Shown one piece after another: positions 5,891-12,586 of a DNA stretch of 22,008 bases. Origin of the DNA: Myxococcota bacterium (GTDB taxonomy: Bacteria > Myxococcota_C > UBA6777); the NCBI GenBank assembly GCA_963169055.1, contig CAUJFU010000225.1, positions 1 through 22,008 on the forward strand, in the 5' to 3' direction. The first letter of the stretch is position 1; every line of letters starts with the position of its first letter. A model generated the notes under the pieces. It made no database searches and was not told the origin of the DNA. It saw only the letters and a list, made by a program, of their open reading frames with translations. A program made the position numbers and the translations under genes.

Positions 5891-7654
5891 ATGACCAAAC
5901 AAGAATCCGCCCAACAGACCGCATCTTTGGGGTCTCCTGCCCTCGGCTTTGCGACTTCCCTTGACGACGATCCCGCCCTTGATCCCTTTGCTCACCTCTT
6001 TGCCGACTCCGCAAACACTTTTCCTGCCGAAGTCGCAAACGCCCTTGCTTCCGAATCTGCAAACGCTCCGTCTGCCGACTCTGCGAACGCCCTTGCTGCC
6101 GAGTCTACGAACGCTCCGTCTGCCGACTCCGCAAACGCCCTTGCTGCCGAGTCCACAAGAACCTTTGCAGATGATGCGAGGGCATCGAGCCAAGCCCACT
6201 CCCTTTTCGACAGCGAAGATGATCTCTCCTTGGCATCGGGATCTCCCGCTCCATCAGGGATTTACAGCCTTGGCATCCGTACCTCTTCGGGAGAACTGCA
6301 ACAGATCCGCCAACAGGGACTCCGAACCACCATCCTTCCGCGTTTGCAAAAGTTGTCCGATTCAGCAACACCTCAATTGGTGATCGATGGACAAGAACGC
6401 TACCAAAGCAAGCGTTCGCTTGGCAGCGGCGCGATGGGAGAAGTCGACCTCGCCTTCGACAAAGATATCCAACGCATGGTCGCGATCAAGCGCTTGAAGT
6501 CTGAACTGCACACCACCGCACCCGTCGTCCGCTTCGCCGAAGAAGTCCGTATCGTCGGACAATTGGAACATCCAAACATTGTTCCGATCCACGATGTCGG
6601 CCTCGATAAAGACGGATGCTACTACTTTGTGATGAAGTACGTTCAAGGCGAAACCCTCGAAGATATTATTGATAAGCTGCGTTCTGGCGATCCAGCCTAC
6701 CATGCGCGCTTTCCGCTCACCCAACGCCTCCAGATCTTGATCGATATCCTCAAAGCCGTCGATTTTGCCCACGCTCAGGGTATCTTGCATCGCGATCTCA
6801 AACCCGCCAACATCATGATCGGCCCCCACTTCGAAGTCCTTGTCATGGACTGGGGCATCGCCAAACGCATCAACATGCCCGCACCATCGAACACACCCTC
6901 GCCATCGCAATTCGTGGCAGCGCAAACATCGGCGGCATCGCAGACATCTCAGGCATCACAAACATCACAAACATCACAAACAACACAAACATCGGTGGCA
7001 TCGCAGGTATCGCAAACAGCGGCAGTATCGCAAACAGCGGCAGCATCGCAGACAGAGGCGAAAGCTGCTCCAATGGATGAACTCGCCCGCGCCCTCGAAC
7101 AGGATCGCAAACATCTTTCCGAGCAGTTGCATCTCCAAACTCAAAACAACCGATTGATCGGCACGCCGATGTATATGTCCCCCGAGCAAGCGCTTGGACT
7201 CAACGATCGCATCGACACACGCAGCGATCTGTACAGCCTTTGCGTGGTCTTCTACGAATTCCTTTCCCTTCAACACTACCTCAGCAACAAAGAAAGCCTC
7301 TTTGAGATCCTTTTTGCGGTGGCCAAAGAAGAACCGCGTTCGGTGTTTATCCTGCGTCATCCAGCCCAGCCCAACACCCCGATCGAAGTGGCGCATCTCC
7401 TCTCAAAGGGGATGCACAAACACCCCGATGAACGCTTTCAGTCGGCCAAAGAGATGTTGGACGCCCTTGCAAAAATCCATAGCGGCTATTTCCCCATCCA
7501 ATGCCCAACCACGTTGATGAAACGCACCGTTTTTTCGGTGCTTCACTTTATCGATCGCTCGCCTCGTTTGGCGTACGCGCTGTTTGTCGGCTTGCATGGC
7601 TTGTTGTTGTTGGCACTCGTCTTTAAGCTGCTTGATTGGCTTCTTCCTACCTGA
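5891..7654 (+). CDS. Ser/Thr protein kinase STK-A with low-complexity activation-segment insert and C-terminal TM
   Basis: 587 residues; ATG 5891 has GGGAG 7 bases upstream. Kinase motifs: LGSGAMGEV (177-185), VAIK with Lys200, HRDLKPANIM (300-309), DWG (320-322, Trp in place of the usual Phe), GTPMYMSPEQ (424-433). The core residues are present, so it should phosphorylate Ser/Thr. Two segments are odd. Residues 40-95 are seven 8-residue Ala/Ser/Asn repeats. Between DWG and GTP there are about 100 residues, against about 20-25 normally, and much of the extra is Ser/Gln/Thr/Ala repeats, followed by a charged helix. The C-terminus has one hydrophobic helix (about 563-585) and almost nothing after it, so the kinase is cytoplasmic and membrane-anchored with no periplasmic sensor. 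Upstream is a divergently unrelated lipoprotein; downstream STK-B begins after a 332-base gap. Confidence 0.9.
   Translation: MTKQESAQQTASLGSPALGFATSLDDDPALDPFAHLFADSANTFPAEVANALASESANAPSADSANALAAESTNAPSADSANALAAESTRTFADDARASSQAHSLFDSEDDLSLASGSPAPSGIYSLGIRTSSGELQQIRQQGLRTTILPRLQKLSDSATPQLVIDGQERYQSKRSLGSGAMGEVDLAFDKDIQRMVAIKRLKSELHTTAPVVRFAEEVRIVGQLEHPNIVPIHDVGLDKDGCYYFVMKYVQGETLEDIIDKLRSGDPAYHARFPLTQRLQILIDILKAVDFAHAQGILHRDLKPANIMIGPHFEVLVMDWGIAKRINMPAPSNTPSPSQFVAAQTSAASQTSQASQTSQTSQTTQTSVASQVSQTAAVSQTAAASQTEAKAAPMDELARALEQDRKHLSEQLHLQTQNNRLIGTPMYMSPEQALGLNDRIDTRSDLYSLCVVFYEFLSLQHYLSNKESLFEILFAVAKEEPRSVFILRHPAQPNTPIEVAHLLSKGMHKHPDERFQSAKEMLDALAKIHSGYFPIQCPTTLMKRTVFSVLHFIDRSPRLAYALFVGLHGLLLLALVFKLLDWLLPT
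6008..6175 (+). repeat. 24-bp coding tandem repeat in the STK-A N-terminus
   Basis: Seven units of 24 bp encode 8-residue repeats of the type SANALAAE / SANAPSAD (residues 40-95). The inner units alternate between the two types and are close to identical at DNA level, so the array looks recently expanded. The segment has no predicted fold and lies before the kinase domain. Confidence 0.85.
6905..7065 (+). repeat. Ser/Gln/Thr repeat insert in the STK-A activation segment
   Basis: Short units such as GCATCACAAACATCACAAAC and CGCAAACAGCGGCAG encode SQTSQ, TSQT and SQTAA strings. The array lies between the codons for DWG and the GTPMYMSPE motif, in the loop whose phosphorylation normally activates the kinase. 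Confidence 0.85.
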
Positions 7655-7675
7655 AAAAAATCCCGTGTTTTTTTC
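7653..7675 (+). terminator. A/T-stem inverted repeat at the STK-A stop
   Basis: GAAAAAAA (7653-7660) and TTTTTTTC (7668-7675) form a perfect inverted repeat with loop TCCCGTG, overlapping the TGA stop. T-rich sequence follows. The stem is almost all A-U, so termination would be weak. Confidence 0.35.
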
Positions 7676-7986
7676 TATACTCGCTTCAGTCTTTTTTTGT
7701 ATTCTTGTTTTTTTGTTTCGATTTTTGACTCGATTTGAAATAAAAAAGCGAATCTAAAATAAAAAATAGGCTTTTCATCCAAAAAGCCGCGCCTTTGCGT
7801 TGTTCGATTTCGTCTGCGTTGTGAAGTTAGAATCGCGGAGACAAACAGACCGTTGAAACGCTATTGTTGACCTGCATCACAGTTTGAGAATACAATGCGA
7901 GGGATGCGACAAGGCATGTTGCGATAGGAACCCGAGGATTCGGTCTTGCTCGGACTCCGCGCCCATCACAACCAAAGGCATCTACG
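7655..7986. other. AT-rich upstream region of the STK-B operon
   Basis: This 332-base gap lies between two same-direction kinase genes. 7655-7770 is markedly AT-rich with repeated T-runs, then A-runs. TTGAAA (7735-7740) and TAAAAT (7755-7760) are promoter-like but only 14 bases apart, so no clear pair is claimed. A hairpin with a minus-strand T-run is at 7769-7788. 7800-7986 has normal composition; a weak SD (AAAGG) precedes ATG 7987. No gene was seen. Confidence 0.5.
7769..7788 (-). terminator. Intrinsic-terminator-like hairpin on the minus strand
   Basis: GGCTTTT (7769-7775) and AAAAGCC (7782-7788) form a 7-bp stem with a 6-base loop. On the minus strand the stem is followed by TATTTTTTATTTT. 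That is the form of a Rho-independent terminator, but no minus-strand gene lies upstream of it in this region. Confidence 0.4.
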
Positions 7987-9945
7987 ATGAACGACAAAGA
8001 AGGCAAAGCAATCGAGGTAGGAAGCGCAGTCAGTCCATCCAGCGAAGAGGCTGCTGAGCGTACTGCGCTGTCTTCTTCTGCGGAGAACGCCATTTCTCCC
8101 CCAACCAACGGAGCATCCACGCCATCCATGAACACCAAAGACGCCATCGCTGCGTGGAAAGAAAACCAAGATAACGAAGCCCCATCCGAAATCTTGCCGA
8201 TGGAGTTTCGTTCGTCCTCCAAACCCAACCACCTCGCCGATCTCAAAGAGCTTGAAGACGAGTCGGCTTCTCTGTCTTCCAATCCCGAAGACTTTTCGCC
8301 CCCCCCAAGCAGCGATTCTTCCATGTCGATGTCGATCAACAGCTTGAGCGGCCTTCGACCCCCAAATGATGACTCGATCTTCAACCGCATCCAACGCTTT
8401 GAAGACGCTTCCGAAGTCGATCTGCCTCTCGAAAACAAACGCCCCGCGTTTACGAGCGTCGGCTCTGTTCTCGACAACAAATACCGCATCACTCACAAGA
8501 TCGCCGAAGGTGGCATGGGTATCGTGTACGGAGCCGCCCATACCAAGCTCGGAAAGCAAGTCGCCATCAAGGTGATCTCTCCCGGTACCCTCAGCAACGA
8601 AGAATCGCGCCGCCGTTTCGTGCGCGAAGCCAAAGCTTCGACGCTGCTTTCAAGCCCCCACACCGTCCGTGTCTACGATTACAACGTCAGCCAATGGGGC
8701 GAACCCTACCTCGTGATGGAGTTTGTCGAAGGCACCAACCTCAACCAGATCCTCAAAAAAGGCGAAGCCTTCGATGCCGAGCGCGCCGTTCACATCACCA
8801 AGCAGATCGCGCAATCGCTGATGGAAGCCCACGCCAGCGGCCTGATCCACCGCGATCTCAAGCCTTCCAACATTATGTTGCTGCACCTCAAAGGGCATGA
8901 CGACTTTGTGAAGATCTTTGACTTTGGCGTGGTCAAATTTGCCGATGGACCCGAAGAATCCGACCTCACGCGCCAAGGCGTCGTGCTTGGGACGCCGCGT
9001 TATATGGCCCCCGAACAGATCACTTCCCCCAAAGAAGTCTCGTATCCTGCGGATATCTTTTCGATCGGCTTGATCTTGTACTATATGCTCACAGGCGAAA
9101 AACCCTTTGGGGATGCCTCTCAAGATATGGTGCGCATCAGTCGCATCACAGGAAAAGGCGTCCATCTGCCGAAAAATCTGGAGATCCCCCCCACGCTGCG
9201 TTCTTTGTACGAGCGCATGACCGCACAAGATCCAAAACGCCGTCCCACCGCCGAAGAAGCGTTCGAGCAGCTCAAGTCCATCGAAAACGAACTCAAAAGC
9301 AATAGCTTCAGCGGCAGCACCACCTTTGGCCCTCATCGCAGCGGATTCTTTGGCAGCGTGTACGGCAAAGCATCGATCTTTTTGACGATCCCCTTGTTGT
9401 TGCTTGGCGTCTGGTGGTTCTCTTCGACCAAACAAGACCAGCCCACCAAAGGAACCACCTTGGCTTCTGCGGGCGCATCAAACCCGCGTGATACCAAGCC
9501 CATCACGCCCATCCCTGCGCAGCGTGACGTTGCTCCTGCACAACGCAACACCACCCCAGAACGCCGCACAGAACCCACTCCAGAGCGTCGCACAGAACCT
9601 ACCCCACGCCGCGAGACCACCGATCGTCCTACCCCCCCGCGCCGCGAGGTCGAAGATCGACCCGTCCCTCCGACCATTCGGAGCCATCCTCGAAAGTCTC
9701 CGCGCAAAAAGTCCCGCTATATCGAGATCCGTGTGACGTCTTCTCCTTCGGGGGCGACGATCATCGGGCCTGATGGAGAAGCTCTTGGCAAAACTCCCTT
9801 GACGGTCAAAAAACCGAACCATCAGCCCATGACTTTGCAGCTCAAGCGCGGTGGTTTCTTTTCGACAAAACTCGTTATCCCTGCGAAAACGAATCGTAAA
9901 TCCTACAATGTTCGACTGCGCGAAATCAACATCGAAGTCCCTTAA
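7987..9945 (+). CDS. Ser/Thr protein kinase STK-B with periplasmic Pro-rich stalk and PEGA domain
   Basis: 652 residues; ATG 7987 has a weak AAAGG about 9 bases upstream. The first 155 residues are acidic and Ser/Pro-rich, with no fold evident. The kinase domain carries IAEGGMGIVY (172-181), VAIK with Lys195, HRDLKPSNIM (288-297), DFG (312-314) and GTPRYMAPEQ (335-344), so it should be active. One TM helix (about 464-481) precedes a Pro/Arg/Thr-rich stalk containing a 24-bp duplication (9556-9603; PERRTEPT twice). Residues about 575-652 form a PEGA domain (SSPSGATI, GKTPL). PEGA domains are periplasmic, about 70 residues, and often adjoin bacterial kinases. Topology: cytoplasmic kinase, periplasmic PEGA. 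The gene ends 20 bases before the TPR-PEGA gene, so they are almost certainly co-transcribed. Confidence 0.93.
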   Translation: MNDKEGKAIEVGSAVSPSSEEAAERTALSSSAENAISPPTNGASTPSMNTKDAIAAWKENQDNEAPSEILPMEFRSSSKPNHLADLKELEDESASLSSNPEDFSPPPSSDSSMSMSINSLSGLRPPNDDSIFNRIQRFEDASEVDLPLENKRPAFTSVGSVLDNKYRITHKIAEGGMGIVYGAAHTKLGKQVAIKVISPGTLSNEESRRRFVREAKASTLLSSPHTVRVYDYNVSQWGEPYLVMEFVEGTNLNQILKKGEAFDAERAVHITKQIAQSLMEAHASGLIHRDLKPSNIMLLHLKGHDDFVKIFDFGVVKFADGPEESDLTRQGVVLGTPRYMAPEQITSPKEVSYPADIFSIGLILYYMLTGEKPFGDASQDMVRISRITGKGVHLPKNLEIPPTLRSLYERMTAQDPKRRPTAEEAFEQLKSIENELKSNSFSGSTTFGPHRSGFFGSVYGKASIFLTIPLLLLGVWWFSSTKQDQPTKGTTLASAGASNPRDTKPITPIPAQRDVAPAQRNTTPERRTEPTPERRTEPTPRRETTDRPTPPRREVEDRPVPPTIRSHPRKSPRKKSRYIEIRVTSSPSGATIIGPDGEALGKTPLTVKKPNHQPMTLQLKRGGFFSTKLVIPAKTNRKSYNVRLREINIEVP

Positions 9946-9950
9946 CCTAC

Positions 9951-9956
9951 GGGAGG
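9951..9956 (+). promoter_or_regulatory. SD site that fixes a TTG start
   Basis: GGGAGG lies 9 bases before TTG 9966, directly after the stop of the STK-B gene. The nearby ATG at 9973 is out of frame. A signal peptide begins at this TTG. Confidence 0.65.
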
Positions 9957-9965
9957 AACGAGACC

Positions 9966-11156
9966 TTGAAGTATGCAATTTCTTTTGTGTTGGGATGTTT
10001 TTTGTTGGGGGCTTTTCCTGTCTGGGCCCAAAACAACCCCTCCGAAGAAGACGCCAAAAAAGTCGTCAAACTGAGCGCCGATGCCGCTGTCGCCTACGAC
10101 AAGGGCGACTACGAAAAGGCCCTCGGCCTCTACACCCAAGCGCACTCTCTTTGGGCCAATCCAAAGATCACCTTCGCCATCGTCAAATGTCTTGAGGCCC
10201 TCAAGCGTTATCGCGAAGCCATGCAAGCCTCCGAGCGTGGACTGAATGAAAATCCCCCCGCCGTCCTCAAAGCCCGCTTTGAAAGCAAGATTGCTTTTCT
10301 CAAAACAACGCTTTCCAAAGGCACCCTAAACCTGTTGATCTCGCCCTCTGGAACGACCGTATCGATCGACGGAAAGGTTGTGGGCTCTGCGCCGCTTCGC
10401 CCGTTGTCCTTGGATGCAGGAGAACACAAAATCGAACTCTCTCATCCAAACCACGCCAAAATTGTCCAAGGGCTTAACGTTGTGGGTGGCGCAGAACTAC
10501 GGATGACCTTTACCTTGCAACCCGTCACAGGCCAGCTTTCCGTCACCAGCACCCCAAATGGCGCGGATGTCGAGATCGACGGTCGCTCTTGGGGGAAAAC
10601 TCCGCTTGAAAACCTCAAAATCCCCATCGGCTCGCATGTTGTGCAGATCAAATACCCCGGCTATCAATCGGTCAATCGGCAAGTCAGTGTCTCTCCCGAT
10701 CAAGCCGAGAGTATCTCTGTGGTCCTCGTTCAGGGCGCTTCGGGCCCGACCGAAGTCAGTGAGCGCCCTTGGTTCAAAAGTTGGCCGGGATGGACTGTGT
10801 TGGCTCTGGGAGTTGCCGCTGGTGTGACGGGAGCTTTGTTGCTTGCCAGCGCCAGCTCGGGTTTTCAGTCCGTCAAAACCCAAGCAAACGCTCCAGATTC
10901 GCACAGCCTCAGCCAACGAGACCTCACCAACAAATGGAACCAACACGCTGGCGAAGAACGCATCGGCTACGGTGTTGTCGGAGCTGGCGGTGGGTTGCTT
11001 GTCTTGTCGGTGATCTTTTTTGCTGCACGTGTGGGGGTTGCTCCTGAAAAAGCCGAGAATGCCGACAAACCCAAAACCAGTTTTCAACAGATCCCTGACC
11101 CCAACACCCCAGTACAACGCAGTCGTGCGACCGTGCTGTACCACACAGCACCTTAG
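9966..11156 (+). CDS. Periplasmic TPR / double-PEGA protein with two C-terminal TM helices
   Basis: 396 residues with a TTG start supported by GGGAGG. Signal peptide 1-21 (VWA before QNN). Residues 28-110 are TPR-like helices: AVAYDKGDYEKALGLYTQA is a classic TPR core. Two PEGA domains follow at about 119-185 (SPSGTTVSIDGKVVG, APLRPL) and 189-255 (STPNGADVEIDG, KTPLENL). TM helices are at about 275-296 and 334-354, with a 36-residue polar loop between them and a short Gln/Pro-rich tail. TPR-PEGA proteins of this design are frequent beside Ser/Thr kinases in Myxococcota. The gene is 20 bases after STK-B, whose own PEGA domain is periplasmic, so a direct scaffold or sensory partnership is plausible but not shown. 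A 77-base gap separates it from the Bmp-like gene. Confidence 0.88.
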   Translation: MKYAISFVLGCFLLGAFPVWAQNNPSEEDAKKVVKLSADAAVAYDKGDYEKALGLYTQAHSLWANPKITFAIVKCLEALKRYREAMQASERGLNENPPAVLKARFESKIAFLKTTLSKGTLNLLISPSGTTVSIDGKVVGSAPLRPLSLDAGEHKIELSHPNHAKIVQGLNVVGGAELRMTFTLQPVTGQLSVTSTPNGADVEIDGRSWGKTPLENLKIPIGSHVVQIKYPGYQSVNRQVSVSPDQAESISVVLVQGASGPTEVSERPWFKSWPGWTVLALGVAAGVTGALLLASASSGFQSVKTQANAPDSHSLSQRDLTNKWNQHAGEERIGYGVVGAGGGLLVLSVIFFAARVGVAPEKAENADKPKTSFQQIPDPNTPVQRSRATVLYHTAP

Positions 11157-11233
11157 CACCACGATATCAAGCGGTCGCAGTCGGGCGGTTGCATCACACA
11201 ACCTCCGAAAGCGACGCGCTTTGGGAGGCATTG

Positions 11234-12559
11234 ATGAAACAGCTTCGTGCGATCTTTGCACTTTTCTTTGTCGGATTCTTCTTTGTTGTCGCTTGCACCG
11301 CACCCTTCGATTGGTCAAACATTAAGTTCCCTTGCAGCGAAACCCGCGCATGCACCGGTGGTTTTGTTTGCAGCAACGGCTTCTGTGTCGCCGAAGGCAC
11401 GGTCACCGAAAACAACCCAAGCGACGGTGGCGTCGAATACGATCCCGATAGTCGCTTCCGTCCGCCTGTTGCGGAACCCAAGGTCGCTTTCTTGTACGTT
11501 GGGCCGATCGGGGACTTTGGCTGGACATGGGCTCACGACCAAGGCCGCGTTGCGCTCGATAAACTTGGCTACAAAACCACCTTTGCCGAGGCGATCGCGG
11601 TCAAAGACGCCCCCGCACAGATCGACGACTTTATCAAAAACGGCTACAACCTGATCGTCGGAACCAGCCACGACTTCCTTGTGCCTCTGCTCAGCAAAAC
11701 TTCTGTCAACGAAAACGTCAATTTCCTCACTTGCTCGGGCTTTGAAGTCGGCAAAAATATGGGCTCCTACTTTGGTCGAATGTACCAAATCGAGTGGCTC
11801 GCAGGGATGGTCGCAGGTGCTGTGACTAAAACCAATCGCATTGGATTGCTCGCACCCATCGCCATCCCCGAAGTGATCCGCCATATCAACGCCTTCACCA
11901 ACGGCGTGCGCACCACCAATCCCAAAGCAGAAGTCATCGTCGTTTGGATCGGCAACTGGTTCGATGTCAAACGCGAACCTCTTCTGACTCGCGAGCTTTT
12001 GGATGCCAACGCCGATGTGATCCACTCGCACAGCGACACTTCGATCCCGCTCGAGATGATCGAAAACAAGACCGGCGAACCGTTGACCACCAAAGACGGC
12101 AACAAAGCGTATTCTATCGCTTACAACTCGATCAACGGATGCAACTTTGGGCCCCGTACTTGCCTTGTTTCGGCCTATTGGAACTGGGCTCCTATCTTGA
12201 TTCGGATCCTCGACAAGATCAAAAAAGGCCAATGGGATCCCAAAGAGATCATCTGGGAACCTGTCAAGAGCGACAAAAACGACAGCAGCGTGGGACTTTC
12301 CGATATGAGTTCGGCGGTCCCGGGAACAGCGCGTGTTGAGATCACCAGTTGGATCCCGAAACTCGCCAAAGAAGGCGTCGACGCCGAACAACTTCCCTTC
12401 AAAGCCCCGCAAAAAGACAACTTTGGCAAAGAACGCCTCGCAAACGGAAAACTGTTTACCGACAAAGATCTGCTCAATATGTGTTGGTTTGTAGAAGGCG
12501 TGATCAACCCCGACGGAACCCCCGCCCCTGTCCCCGCCGAGTGCAAAGGCGACCGCTAG
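11234..12559 (+). CDS. Bmp/PnrA-family solute-binding lipoprotein with N-terminal Cys-knot segment
   Basis: 441 residues. ATG 11234 has GGGAGG 5 bases upstream. A lipoprotein signal ends V-V-A-C21. A short Cys module follows (C34, C40, C46, C51; CTGGFVCSNGFC), a form common on Myxococcota surface lipoproteins. From about residue 80 the sequence is a Bmp/PnrA/Med-type periplasmic-binding fold: KVAFLYVGPIGDFGWTWAHD, then GYNLIVGTSHDF, then IEWLAGMVAG. In characterised members this fold binds nucleosides and feeds an ABC transporter. No permease or ATPase gene is nearby; instead it follows STK-B and TPR-PEGA, 77 bases downstream. It might be a ligand sensor, or its transporter is elsewhere. Ligand is unknown. 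The gene converges on the minus-strand operon with 27 bases between stop codons. Confidence 0.88.
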   Translation: MKQLRAIFALFFVGFFFVVACTAPFDWSNIKFPCSETRACTGGFVCSNGFCVAEGTVTENNPSDGGVEYDPDSRFRPPVAEPKVAFLYVGPIGDFGWTWAHDQGRVALDKLGYKTTFAEAIAVKDAPAQIDDFIKNGYNLIVGTSHDFLVPLLSKTSVNENVNFLTCSGFEVGKNMGSYFGRMYQIEWLAGMVAGAVTKTNRIGLLAPIAIPEVIRHINAFTNGVRTTNPKAEVIVVWIGNWFDVKREPLLTRELLDANADVIHSHSDTSIPLEMIENKTGEPLTTKDGNKAYSIAYNSINGCNFGPRTCLVSAYWNWAPILIRILDKIKKGQWDPKEIIWEPVKSDKNDSSVGLSDMSSAVPGTARVEITSWIPKLAKEGVDAEQLPFKAPQKDNFGKERLANGKLFTDKDLLNMCWFVEGVINPDGTPAPVPAECKGDR

Positions 12560-12586
12560 TTCGATACAAACCTCTGATTTCTTCGA

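Noticed and set aside
5732-6199. Minus-strand frame with repeated GSKGV/GRRSV units
   Set aside because: It is the shadow of the 24-bp repeat in the STK-A N-terminus and has no SD or recognisable domain.
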